A DNA stretch of 25,828 nucleotides from DASUBV01 sp035763085. GTDB taxonomy: Bacteria > Actinomycetota > Actinomycetes > Streptosporangiales > Streptosporangiaceae. The stretch lies in the NCBI GenBank assembly GCA_035763085.1, contig DASUBV010000120.1, positions 1 to 25,828 of the forward strand, given 5' to 3'. Positions 15,755 through 23,197 of the stretch are shown piece after piece; position 1 is the first letter of the stretch; each line of letters begins with the position of its first letter. The notes beneath the pieces are model-generated. The model made no database searches. It was not told where the DNA came from and saw nothing but the letters and a program-made list of their open reading frames with translations. Position numbers and translations under genes: made by a program.

Positions 15755-15796
15755 CTTGACGCAACCTACGCAATCTCGCTCAGACGGTGCTGGCAG

Positions 15797-17095
15797 GTGA
15801 TGGTGGGACGCCCTCCGGTTGTGCTCGGCCTGGACTTCGGCGGCACGAAGATCGCCATGGCGGTCTGTGACCTGCAGGGGAACCGCCTGGCGTCCGCCAC
15901 GGTCAGCGCCGGCGCGGCCGGGTCCGGACCCGCCGGGGCCGGCCCCGCCGCAGCCAGGCCCGACCTCGCCGCCGGGAAGGGCGAGCGGGCGGCGAGCCCG
16001 CCGGGAGCGCGGGCCGTCTTCGACCGGGCCGTCCGGGCCGCCAGGAGCCTGCTGGCCACCGCCGCCCCCGGCAGCGAGCTGGCCGCCGTCGGCGTCGCCA
16101 CCTTCGGCATCCCCCACGACGACCGGGTGGAGCTGGCCCCGGCCATCGACGGCTGGGAGAGCCTGGCCCTCGGCCGCGAGCTGAGCGCGGCGTTCGGCGG
16201 CGCCGCCATCCGGATGGCGACCGACGCCAAGGCGGCGGCCGCCGCCGAGTCCCGCTGGGGCGCCCTGCACGGCTGCGATCCCGCCGTCTACCTGAACCTG
16301 GGCACCGGCCTGGCCGCGGCCATCGTGGCCGGCGGCCAGGTCATCTCCGGCGGCAACGGCGCAGCCGGCGAGATCGGCTACAACCTGCGGGCCATCTCCG
16401 ATGTCGGGGTTGCGCTGAGCGCGCGCACGATGCTGGAGGACCGGGTCAGCGGGCAGGGCATTGCCCGGCGGGCCAGCCGCCAGCCGGGCCGGGCCGGCCG
16501 GCTGACCGCGGCCGACGTGTTCGCCGCCGGGCCGCAGGATGCAGCGCTCGGCGCGCTGATCGCCGAGTTCGCCGACGAGCTCGCCTATCATCTGGTGAAC
16601 CTGGCCATCCTGATCGACCCGGTGCGCATCGCCGTGGGCGGCGGCCTGGTCCGGTCCTGGGACCAGATCGGGCCGCAGCTGCACCGGGCGCTCGGCTCGG
16701 GACCGCCGTTCCCGCCCGAGCTGGTGCTGGCGCACTTCCCCTACGACGCCCCGCTCCTGGGTGCGGTGGCCCTGGCGGTCGACGCGGCCGGCCCGCCGGT
16801 CCCGGCCGCCCCGGCCGCCGGGACCCCGGCGGCCGGCGGCCGCGCCGCCAACGCGGCCGCTACCCCGCCAGATCCCGGCATCACGCATAGCTCGGATATC
16901 CCGGATTCATCCGGTATAACGGAGACCCCGGACACCTCAGAAGGGCCCGGAAACCCGGAAAAGAAACAAGCTCCGACACCCGCTGAAATCCCGGCGAGCA
17001 CCGGGGTCGCCGCCGTCATGAGCGCCCCATGCAGCACAGACGCGACCCTCGGAATCTTCGGGACCTTTAATAAAAATACGGGCGCAAAGGCATGA
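15797..17095 (+). CDS. ROK-family sugar kinase with long C-terminal tail
   Basis: 432 residues from GTG 15797 (ATG 15800 is equally possible). There is no helix-turn-helix, so this is a kinase type rather than a repressor. The phosphate motif LDFGGTK is at 12-18, the catalytic aspartate D143 is in ATDAKAAAAAES, and NLGTGLAAAIV (167-177) binds the phosphates. The zinc signature is absent: GEIGY (191-195) has Tyr where His is usual, and no Cys cluster follows. A Pro/Ala/Gly insertion fills about 40-75. The ROK fold ends near residue 332; residues 333-432 form a polar, Pro/Ser/Thr-rich tail with no recognised domain, encoded partly by A/T-richer DNA. It starts the rightward arm directly after the operator. 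It may phosphorylate the imported sugar or a released monosaccharide. Confidence 0.88.
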   Translation: MMVGRPPVVLGLDFGGTKIAMAVCDLQGNRLASATVSAGAAGSGPAGAGPAAARPDLAAGKGERAASPPGARAVFDRAVRAARSLLATAAPGSELAAVGVATFGIPHDDRVELAPAIDGWESLALGRELSAAFGGAAIRMATDAKAAAAAESRWGALHGCDPAVYLNLGTGLAAAIVAGGQVISGGNGAAGEIGYNLRAISDVGVALSARTMLEDRVSGQGIARRASRQPGRAGRLTAADVFAAGPQDAALGALIAEFADELAYHLVNLAILIDPVRIAVGGGLVRSWDQIGPQLHRALGSGPPFPPELVLAHFPYDAPLLGAVALAVDAAGPPVPAAPAAGTPAAGGRAANAAATPPDPGITHSSDIPDSSGITETPDTSEGPGNPEKKQAPTPAEIPASTGVAAVMSAPCSTDATLGIFGTFNKNTGAKA

Positions 17096-17167
17096 AGGGT
17101 ACGATGCATGCCTCCTCGCAGCGGCACCGGGAAATCGGGCCGCGTCATCTCCGGCGCCTGCGCAGCG

Positions 17168-17198
17168 CGGCCGGCCTGAGGCCAGCGGTGGCCGGCCG
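17168..17198 (+). other. Hairpin in the leader before the binding-protein gene
   Basis: CGGCCGGCC (17168-17176) and GGCCGGCCG (17190-17198) form a perfect 9-bp GC stem with a 13-nt loop, within the 146-bp gap between the ROK kinase and the solute-binding protein. No T-run follows. Possible roles are partial termination, RNA processing or protection of the downstream message. The gap also holds a CCCTTGAAGGG palindrome (17221-17231) just before the gene. Confidence 0.4.
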
Positions 17199-17241
17199 GG
17201 ACGGTGCGCAGGACTCACCTCCCTTGAAGGGCTAGGCGCAC

Positions 17242-18921
17242 ATGAAACGACGAATCATGTCGGTCGGGGCGATCCTCGCGGCCTGCCTCATGGCGGCCGC
17301 ATGCGGGTCCAGTTCAAACTCGGGCTCGGGGTCAGGCGGCGGTTCACCGTCGGGTGGCTCCGGCGGCGTGCTGACCATCGACAACGAGAGCGGCGCACTG
17401 TGGACCTGTAACTTCAACCCCTACAACCTGTCCGACATCGGACTGTCCTTCGGGACCGTCTATGAGCCGCTGGTCTTCGTCAACTCGCTGCAGAGCGCCA
17501 AGACGACACCGTGGCTGGCCTCCAGCTTCGCCTACAGCAACGGCAACAAGACCCTCACCTTCACCATCCGCAAGGGCGTGAAGTGGAGCGACGGCAAGCC
17601 GATGACGGCCGCCGACGTGGCGTTCAGCTTCAACCTGCTGAAGAAGTACAAGGCCCTGGACATCAACGCCGTCTGGTCGGTGCTGTCCGGCGTCACCCAG
17701 AAGGGCGACCAGGTCGTCATGACCTTCAAGGCGCCGGCGGTCAACTACTTCTATTACATCGCCGACCAGGTCGCGATCGTGCCGCAGCACATCTGGGCCT
17801 CGATCGCCAACCCGGTGAAGTACCCCGACACCAAGCCGGTGGGCACCGGCGCGTTCGTGATGAGCGCGTGCACGGGCCAGAACATCACCTACAAGGCCAA
17901 CCCGAGCTACTACGTGCCCGGCGTCCCGAAGCTGAAGCAGGTCAACTACCCGGCCTTCACCAGCAACGACACGGCGAACACCTACCTGGCCAATGGCCAG
18001 GCGCAGTGGGGCGGCCAGTTCATCCCGAGCATCCAGAAGTTCTACCTGGACAAGAGCCCGGACAACCACTACTGGTTCCCGCCGGTGGCCAACGTCTCGC
18101 TGTTCATCAACCTGAAGAACCCGATCCTCGGTGACGTGGCGGTCCGCCAGGCGATGGCGTACGCGATCAACCGGAAGAAGGTCTCCGACGTCGGCGAGTA
18201 CGGCTACGAGCCGGCCTCCAACCAGTCCGGGGTGGTCACGCCGACATTCTCCAGCTGGATGGACACCTCGCAGGCGGCCCAGTACGGCAACAACTACGCC
18301 TACAACCCGGCCAAGGCCAAGGCCGTCCTGAAGGCCGCGGGCTACACGGCGGGGTCTGACGGGATCATGCAGAAGGGCGGCAAGAAGCTGTCGTTCTCGA
18401 TCATCAACAACGGCGGCTTCTCCGACTGGGTCGCCTCCGTCAACGTGATCCAGGCCGACCTCAAGGCCGTGGGCATTCAGGTCACCCCGAAGAACATGGC
18501 CGCGCCGGCCTACCAGTCGGCGCTGTACAACGGCAACTACCAGCTCGGCTACGGCAGCGAGACCGGCGGTCCCACGCCGTACTACGAGCTGCGCCAGTGG
18601 CTGTACGGGCCGAACTCGGCGGCCATCGGCCAGCCGGCCGGCTCGAACTTCGAGCGGTACTCCAACGCGGCGACCGACAAGCTGATCGAGTCCTACGGCA
18701 ACACCACCGACCCGGCGCAGCAGCACTCGATCGTGAGCAAGCTGTCGAAGGTGATGCTGTCGGAGGTCCCGGTGATCCCGGTGACCGAGTCGGTGGACTG
18801 GTTCCAGTACAGCACCGCCAACTTCACCGGCTGGGTGACCGAGCAGAACCCCTACGCCCAGCCCGCGCCCTACAGCTACCCCGACTGGGGCATCCAGCTG
18901 CAGCGGCTGGCGTCCAAGTGA
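17242..18921 (+). CDS. Solute-binding lipoprotein, family 5 (Opp/Dpp class)
   Basis: 559 residues, normal for SBP family 5. It captures the substrate outside the cell for the ABC transporter encoded next. The lipoprotein signal has KRR, a hydrophobic stretch and a lipid-anchor cysteine, best C21 in MAAACGSSS; C15 (LAAC) is an alternative. A flexible Ser/Gly linker (22-42) follows. Family features: YEPLVF and WLASSFAYS in lobe 1, and TFTIRKGVKWSDGKPMTAADVAFSF split over about 107-131, the hallmark of the family. Family 5 is often labelled peptide-binding, but members in other prokaryotes bind oligosaccharides, and the GH4 and kinase neighbours favour a sugar here. A strong hairpin after the gene may let it be made in excess over the permeases. 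Confidence 0.93.
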   Translation: MKRRIMSVGAILAACLMAAACGSSSNSGSGSGGGSPSGGSGGVLTIDNESGALWTCNFNPYNLSDIGLSFGTVYEPLVFVNSLQSAKTTPWLASSFAYSNGNKTLTFTIRKGVKWSDGKPMTAADVAFSFNLLKKYKALDINAVWSVLSGVTQKGDQVVMTFKAPAVNYFYYIADQVAIVPQHIWASIANPVKYPDTKPVGTGAFVMSACTGQNITYKANPSYYVPGVPKLKQVNYPAFTSNDTANTYLANGQAQWGGQFIPSIQKFYLDKSPDNHYWFPPVANVSLFINLKNPILGDVAVRQAMAYAINRKKVSDVGEYGYEPASNQSGVVTPTFSSWMDTSQAAQYGNNYAYNPAKAKAVLKAAGYTAGSDGIMQKGGKKLSFSIINNGGFSDWVASVNVIQADLKAVGIQVTPKNMAAPAYQSALYNGNYQLGYGSETGGPTPYYELRQWLYGPNSAAIGQPAGSNFERYSNAATDKLIESYGNTTDPAQQHSIVSKLSKVMLSEVPVIPVTESVDWFQYSTANFTGWVTEQNPYAQPAPYSYPDWGIQLQRLASK

Positions 18922-18965
18922 CGGCCCGGTCAGCGGCAGGCAGGGCTAGGTAAGACAAGGCACGG

Positions 18966-19002
18966 GCCCGGTGCGCCCCGGCCCTGACGGGGCGCACCGG
19001 GC
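18966..19002 (+). other. 15-bp perfect hairpin between binding-protein and permease genes
   Basis: GCCCGGTGCGCCCCG (18966-18980) pairs completely with CGGGGCGCACCGGGC (18988-19002) across a 7-nt loop. Three outer pairs, one of them G-U, extend the stem to about 18. No T-run follows, so it is probably not a simple terminator. Hairpins at this place in ABC operons commonly stabilise the binding-protein message or reduce read-through, giving more binding protein than permease. The function here is inferred from position. Confidence 0.65.
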
Positions 19003-19038
19003 TCGGCCCGGCGATTGACCACCTGGAGGTGGCTGCCC

Positions 19039-19077
19039 ATGCTGGCAACCACAGCGGAAGGAACTGGGCACGGATGA
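19039..19077 (+). CDS. Possible 12-residue leader micro-ORF before permease 1
   Basis: ATG at 19039 lies 9 nt after GGAGG (19025-19029), good SD spacing, and encodes MLATTAEGTGHG followed by TGA. That TGA overlaps the ATG (19074) of a second micro-ORF, MTVWSRS (19074-19097), as ATGA. The TGA of that one overlaps the permease GTG (19094) as GTGA. The chain could pass ribosomes into the permease gene. The peptides are too short to test by coding statistics. Confidence 0.25.
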   Translation: MLATTAEGTGHG

Positions 19078-19093
19078 CGGTCTGGAGCAGGTC

Positions 19094-20077
19094 GTGAGAT
19101 TCTTTCTGCGCCGTCTGGGGTTCTTCGTGCTCACCATGTGGGCGGCCCTGACGCTCAACTTCTTCCTGCCGCGGCTGATGCCCGGCAACCCCGCGCTGGC
19201 CATGATGGGCAAGTTCCGCGGCCCGGTCACCGGCCAGGCGCTCAAGGCCCTTGAGGTGGCCTTCGGCGTCAACACGCACCAGAGCCTGATCTCGCAGTAC
19301 TTCAGCTACCTGGGGGACGTGTCGACCGGCAAGTTCGGCACCTCGCTGTACTTCTATCCCGAGTCCGTGGGCCACGTCATCCTGAACGCGATCCCGTGGA
19401 CGCTGGGCCTGGTCGGGGTGACCACCGTGCTGGCCTTCGGCCTCGGCACCGGCACCGGCATCGTGGCCGCCTGGCGCCGGGGCGGGCTGGCCGACAGCAT
19501 CCTGCCGCCCTTCTTCGTGATCACCACCGCGATCCCCTACTTCTGGATCGGCATGATGCTGATCCTGATCTTCGCGGTGAAGCTGCAGTGGCTGCCGGCC
19601 GCGTTCGGCTACGACGTCACCCAGGTCCCGTCGTTCACGCCGGCCTTCATCGGCAACGTCCTGCAGCACGCCCTGCTGCCCGCCTTCGCGCTGCTGGTCA
19701 CCACCATCGGCACCTGGGTCCTGACCATGCGCAACACCATGGTGTCGACACTGGCCGAGGACTACGTCCGGATGGCCAGGGCCAAGGGCCTGCCCGGCCG
19801 CCGGATCATGCTCGACTACGCGGCCCGCAACGCCATCCTGCCCAACCTCACCGGCTTCGCCATGTCGCTGGGCTTCGTGGTCGGCGGCGCGATCCTGGTC
19901 GAGTACGTCTTCAACTACCCCGGCGTCGGCTTCATGCTGCTGCAGGCGGTCAACAACGAGGACTACCCGCTGATGCAGGCGCTGTTCCTGCTGATCACCG
20001 TGGCCGTGCTGGTCGCGATCCTGCTGGCCGACGTGGCCACCGCAGTGTTCGACCCGCGCACCAGGACGAGGGGGTAG
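19094..20077 (+). CDS. ABC transporter permease, DppB/OppB type
   Basis: 327 residues with six membrane helices; one half of the channel in the cytoplasmic membrane. The N-terminus MRFFLRRLGFFVLTMWAALTL is the usual first helix of this class. LMPGNP (28-33) begins the large external loop, and the EAA loop (EDYVRMARAKGLPGRRIML, about 222-240, then RNAILP) docks on the ATPases. GTG 19094 has GGAG 6 nt upstream (19084-19087). It is followed by permease 2 after only 3 nt. It works with the binding protein upstream and the two ATPases downstream. Confidence 0.93.
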   Translation: MRFFLRRLGFFVLTMWAALTLNFFLPRLMPGNPALAMMGKFRGPVTGQALKALEVAFGVNTHQSLISQYFSYLGDVSTGKFGTSLYFYPESVGHVILNAIPWTLGLVGVTTVLAFGLGTGTGIVAAWRRGGLADSILPPFFVITTAIPYFWIGMMLILIFAVKLQWLPAAFGYDVTQVPSFTPAFIGNVLQHALLPAFALLVTTIGTWVLTMRNTMVSTLAEDYVRMARAKGLPGRRIMLDYAARNAILPNLTGFAMSLGFVVGGAILVEYVFNYPGVGFMLLQAVNNEDYPLMQALFLLITVAVLVAILLADVATAVFDPRTRTRG

Positions 20078-20080
20078 CCC

Positions 20081-21040
20081 ATGGCCATGCTGCCTGTTCC
20101 TTCCACCGCGCCCGGCCAGGTCGCGTCGCCGGAGCAGCCGGTGCCCGGGTCGATGCGCCGCGGCCGCCGGCCGTTTGCCCGGCTGATCCGCGCCGTGCGG
20201 TCCAACCGCAAGGCCACCACCGGCACCGTGCTGCTGGTGATCTTTGTCCTGCTGGCCCTGTTCCCCGGCGTGATCGCCCACGACCAGCCCAACGCGCAGA
20301 TCTACCCGCGCAGCCTGGGCCCGTCCGGCGCGCACCTGCTCGGCACCACCGCGCTCGGCCAGGACATCTTCGCCCAGGCCGTCAACGGCGCCCGGCAGGT
20401 GCTGATCATCGCGATCGGGGTGGGCCTGCTGTCTACTGCCATCGCCGTGCTGATCGGCGTCGCCGCCGCCTACCTCGGCGGCCTGTGGGACGGCGGGCTC
20501 AACCTGCTCACCGACGTGCTGCTGGTCATCCCGCTGTTCCCGCTGCTGATCGTCATCGCCACCTACGTGCAGAACGCCGGCACGCTGGTGCTGGTCATCG
20601 TGCTGACCCTGACCGGGTGGTCCTATACCGCGCGCCAGCTGCGCGCCCAGGCGCTGTCACTGCGCAACCGGGATTTCCTGGAGGCAGCCCGGGTTCGCGG
20701 TGAGCGGCGGCTGTACATCATCGTGGTCGAGATCATCCCGACGATGACCTCGCTGCTGGTGGCCAGCTTCCTGACCAACGCCCTGTACGCCGTGCTGTTC
20801 GGGTCCAGCCTGCAGTTCATCGGCCTGGGCGACCCCAACACGGTCAGCTGGGGAACGATGCTCTACTGGGCCCAGAACAACGAGGCGCTGCAGACCGGGC
20901 AGTACCTGTGGGCCATCGTGCCGGGCCTGCTCATCGTCTTGCTCGGGGCCGCCTTCGCCCTGATGAACTACGCCTTCGACGAGATCGGGAATCCCGCCCT
21001 GCGCCCGGTGAGGAGGAAGCGTGTCCAGCGTGCCCGCTAA
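20081..21040 (+). CDS. ABC transporter permease, DppC/OppC type
   Basis: 319 residues. An approximately 40-residue cytoplasmic head precedes helix 1 (TTGTVLLVIFVLLALFPGVI, about 46-65). HLLGTTALGQDIFAQAVNGAR (about 85-105) is the family hallmark of the DppC half-channel. The EAA loop is RNRDFLEAARVRGERRLYI. Further helices follow, ending with the GLLIVLLGAAFALMNYAFDE region. The DppC motif normally reads GTDxxGRD, so GTTALGQD is a conservative variant. GAGGGGG precedes the ATG at 20081. The end overlaps the first ATPase gene by 20 bp. Confidence 0.93.
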   Translation: MAMLPVPSTAPGQVASPEQPVPGSMRRGRRPFARLIRAVRSNRKATTGTVLLVIFVLLALFPGVIAHDQPNAQIYPRSLGPSGAHLLGTTALGQDIFAQAVNGARQVLIIAIGVGLLSTAIAVLIGVAAAYLGGLWDGGLNLLTDVLLVIPLFPLLIVIATYVQNAGTLVLVIVLTLTGWSYTARQLRAQALSLRNRDFLEAARVRGERRLYIIVVEIIPTMTSLLVASFLTNALYAVLFGSSLQFIGLGDPNTVSWGTMLYWAQNNEALQTGQYLWAIVPGLLIVLLGAAFALMNYAFDEIGNPALRPVRRKRVQRAR

Positions 21041-22163
21041 GGCCTCAGCCGCCGGAGTGCCGGCCAGCCGGCTGTCGCCGGCCGGATCGATCCTCGAGGT
21101 CAGTGACCTGTCGGTGACCTACGCGATGGAGCGCGGCGCGGTCACCGCGGTGGACAGGGTCAGCCTCGATGTCCGGCCCGGCGAGTTCGTCGGGATCGTC
21201 GGCGAGTCCGGCTGCGGCAAGTCCACCCTGCTGTTCGCGATCGCCCAGCTGCTCGCCCCGCCCGCCGCGGTCAGCGGCGGCAGCGTCGCCTTCAAGGGCA
21301 CCAGCCTGGTCGGCATGACCGACTCCCAGCTCGCGGCGGTGCGCTGGAAGGACCTGTCGGTCGTCATGCAGAGCGCGATGAACGCGCTCAACCCGGTCAA
21401 GACGACCGGCGCCCAGTTCAAGGACGCGATGCGGGCCCACGGCGTCCGGTCCCGGGCCGAGATCGCCGAGCGGTCGGCCGAGGTGCTCAAGATGGTCGGC
21501 ATCGACCCGGCGCACCTGAAGAGCTTCCCGCACCAGCTGTCGGGCGGCATGCGGCAGCGCGCGATGATCGCGATGGCGATGCTGTTCACGCCCGATCTCA
21601 TCATCATGGACGAGCCGACCTCGGCCCTGGACGTGGTGGCCCAGCGGTCGCTGATGGTGCAGATCAAGGAACTGCAGCAGCAGTTCGGCTTCGCGGTCAT
21701 CTTCGTCACCCACGACATGTCCCTGGTCAGCAATTTCTCCGACCGGCTGATGGTCATGTACGCCGGCCAGGTGGCCGAGCTGGGCGTCACCCGCGTCGTG
21801 TTCGACAGCCCGCTGCACCCCTACAGCGCCGGGCTGCTGGAGGCGTTCCCGTCCATCCGCGGGCCGAAGGTGGCGCTGACCGGGATCCCCGGCAGCCCGC
21901 CGGACCTGAGCCGGCCGCAGGAAGGCTGCCGGTTCGCGCCGCGCTGCCCGAAGGTGATGGACCGGTGCCGTACCACGCCGCCGGCGCTGTACCAGGTGGA
22001 CGGCACGGCGGTGCGGTGCCTGCTGCACGAGCACGGCCGGTTCCGCAGCGGTGCCGGCGCCGGCCCGCCCGCGGTATCCGGGACCTCGGTATCCGGGGAG
22101 CCCGCGCAGCCCGCCGCGCCCGCCGCTGGCACCACGGCTGATGAGGCGAGGAGCGAGCAGTGA
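21021..22163 (+). CDS. ABC transporter ATPase, DppD/OppD type
   Basis: 380 residues. It hydrolyses ATP to drive uptake through the two permeases. Walker A GESGCGKST is at 61-69, the Q-loop at Q117, the signature LSGGMRQR at 173-180, Walker B LIIMDEPTSALD at 193-204, and the switch histidine H231. The C-terminal oligopeptide-transporter extension holds four cysteines (303, 309, 316, 333; GCRFAPRCP then DRCRTTPPAL), the pattern shown to carry a [4Fe-4S] cluster in mycobacterial OppD. A cluster here is inferred. The tail after about 345 is Ala/Pro-rich. GAGGAAGC lies before the GTG at 21021. It overlaps permease 2 by 20 bp and the next ATPase by GTGA. Confidence 0.94.
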   Translation: MSSVPAKASAAGVPASRLSPAGSILEVSDLSVTYAMERGAVTAVDRVSLDVRPGEFVGIVGESGCGKSTLLFAIAQLLAPPAAVSGGSVAFKGTSLVGMTDSQLAAVRWKDLSVVMQSAMNALNPVKTTGAQFKDAMRAHGVRSRAEIAERSAEVLKMVGIDPAHLKSFPHQLSGGMRQRAMIAMAMLFTPDLIIMDEPTSALDVVAQRSLMVQIKELQQQFGFAVIFVTHDMSLVSNFSDRLMVMYAGQVAELGVTRVVFDSPLHPYSAGLLEAFPSIRGPKVALTGIPGSPPDLSRPQEGCRFAPRCPKVMDRCRTTPPALYQVDGTAVRCLLHEHGRFRSGAGAGPPAVSGTSVSGEPAQPAAPAAGTTADEARSEQ

Positions 22164-23197
22164 CCGAGCAGGCCGCCACGGGCACCAGCCCGGCCGCGAG
22201 CACCACCCAGCCGCTGCTGCGGACCGCCGGGCTGACCAAGCACTTCAAGATCGGCAATGCGCTGTCCCGGCGGACGCTGCACGCTGTCGACCAGGTCGAC
22301 GTGACCATCGGCGAGCGCCAGATCGTGGCGCTGGCCGGCGAGAGCGGCAGCGGCAAGTCCACCGTCGCCCGGCTGCTGGCCAAGATCTACAAGCCGACCG
22401 CGGGCGAGATCTACTTCGAGGGGACGCCGCTGTCGTCGGTGTCCTCGCGGGCCGCGCGGCTGCGCTATAGCGGCCAGGCGCCGATGGTGTTCCAGGACCC
22501 GTTCGCCTCGATCAACCCGGTGTTCCGGGTCTCGCACGGCATGCTGCGGGCGCTGAAGCTGCACCGGCCGGAGCTGTCGGCCCAGCAGCGCTGGGCCGAG
22601 GCGTGCCGGGTCTTCGACGTCGTCGGCCTCAGCCCGGCCGAGCAGGTCCTGCAGCGCTATCCGCACGAGCTGTCGGGCGGCCAGCGCCAGCGGGTCGGCT
22701 TCGCCCAGGCGCTGGCCATGCAGCCGCGGCTGATCATCGCCGACGAGCCGGTCTCGATGCTGGACGTGTCCATCCGCATCGGGCTGCTCAACCTGATGGC
22801 CAAGCTCCGTGACGAGCAGGGCGTCTCGATCCTGTACATCACCCACGACATCGCCAGCGCGCGCTACGTCGCCGACCGGCTGATCGTGATGTACGCCGGG
22901 CAGATCGCCGAGGCCGGCCCGGTCGAGGAGGTGCTGGGCAGCCCCCGCCATCCCTACACCCAGCTGCTGGTCTCGGCCGTGCCCGACCCGCGGGCCCAGG
23001 TCAGCGTCGCCGCGCTGACCGACCGCGGCGAGCCGCCGAAGGTCATCGACCCGGTACCGGGCTGCCGGTTCCGCTGGCGCTGCCCGCTGGCCATCGACAT
23101 CTGCGCCACCGTCACCCCCGAGCTGACCCGGCTCGGGCCAGATCACGATGCCGCCTGCCATGTCGCGCAGTCCGGCGCGGAAGTGAGGGCTTTTTGA
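22160..23197 (+). CDS. ABC transporter ATPase, DppF/OppF type
   Basis: 345 residues, partner of the previous ATPase. Walker A GESGSGKST is at 60-68, the Q-loop is FQDPFASINP (111-120), the signature LSGGQRQR is at 171-178, and Walker B is LIIADEPVSMLD (191-202), followed by the switch histidine in YITHD (H229). The C-terminal extension again has four cysteines (302, 308, 315, 333), so both ATPases could carry an Fe-S site. GTG 22160 overlaps the preceding stop (GTGA). Its own TGA overlaps the ATG of the second GH4 gene by one base (TGATG), with GAGGG before it. This ties the glycosidase translationally to the transporter. Confidence 0.94.
   Translation: MTEQAATGTSPAASTTQPLLRTAGLTKHFKIGNALSRRTLHAVDQVDVTIGERQIVALAGESGSGKSTVARLLAKIYKPTAGEIYFEGTPLSSVSSRAARLRYSGQAPMVFQDPFASINPVFRVSHGMLRALKLHRPELSAQQRWAEACRVFDVVGLSPAEQVLQRYPHELSGGQRQRVGFAQALAMQPRLIIADEPVSMLDVSIRIGLLNLMAKLRDEQGVSILYITHDIASARYVADRLIVMYAGQIAEAGPVEEVLGSPRHPYTQLLVSAVPDPRAQVSVAALTDRGEPPKVIDPVPGCRFRWRCPLAIDICATVTPELTRLGPDHDAACHVAQSGAEVRAF

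Noticed and set aside
17242..18921. Confident peptide or nickel transporter assignment
   Set aside because: Family 5 binding proteins also carry sugars, and the operon context is wholly carbohydrate; the label by family alone would mislead.
18966..19002. Plain Rho-independent terminator
   Set aside because: No T-run follows and the downstream permeases belong to the same transporter, so full termination would be counterproductive.
18824..20335. 503-codon leftward frame opposite permease 1
   Set aside because: It is the complement of a clear DppB-type permease; Gln/His/Asp/Arg-rich with no domain.
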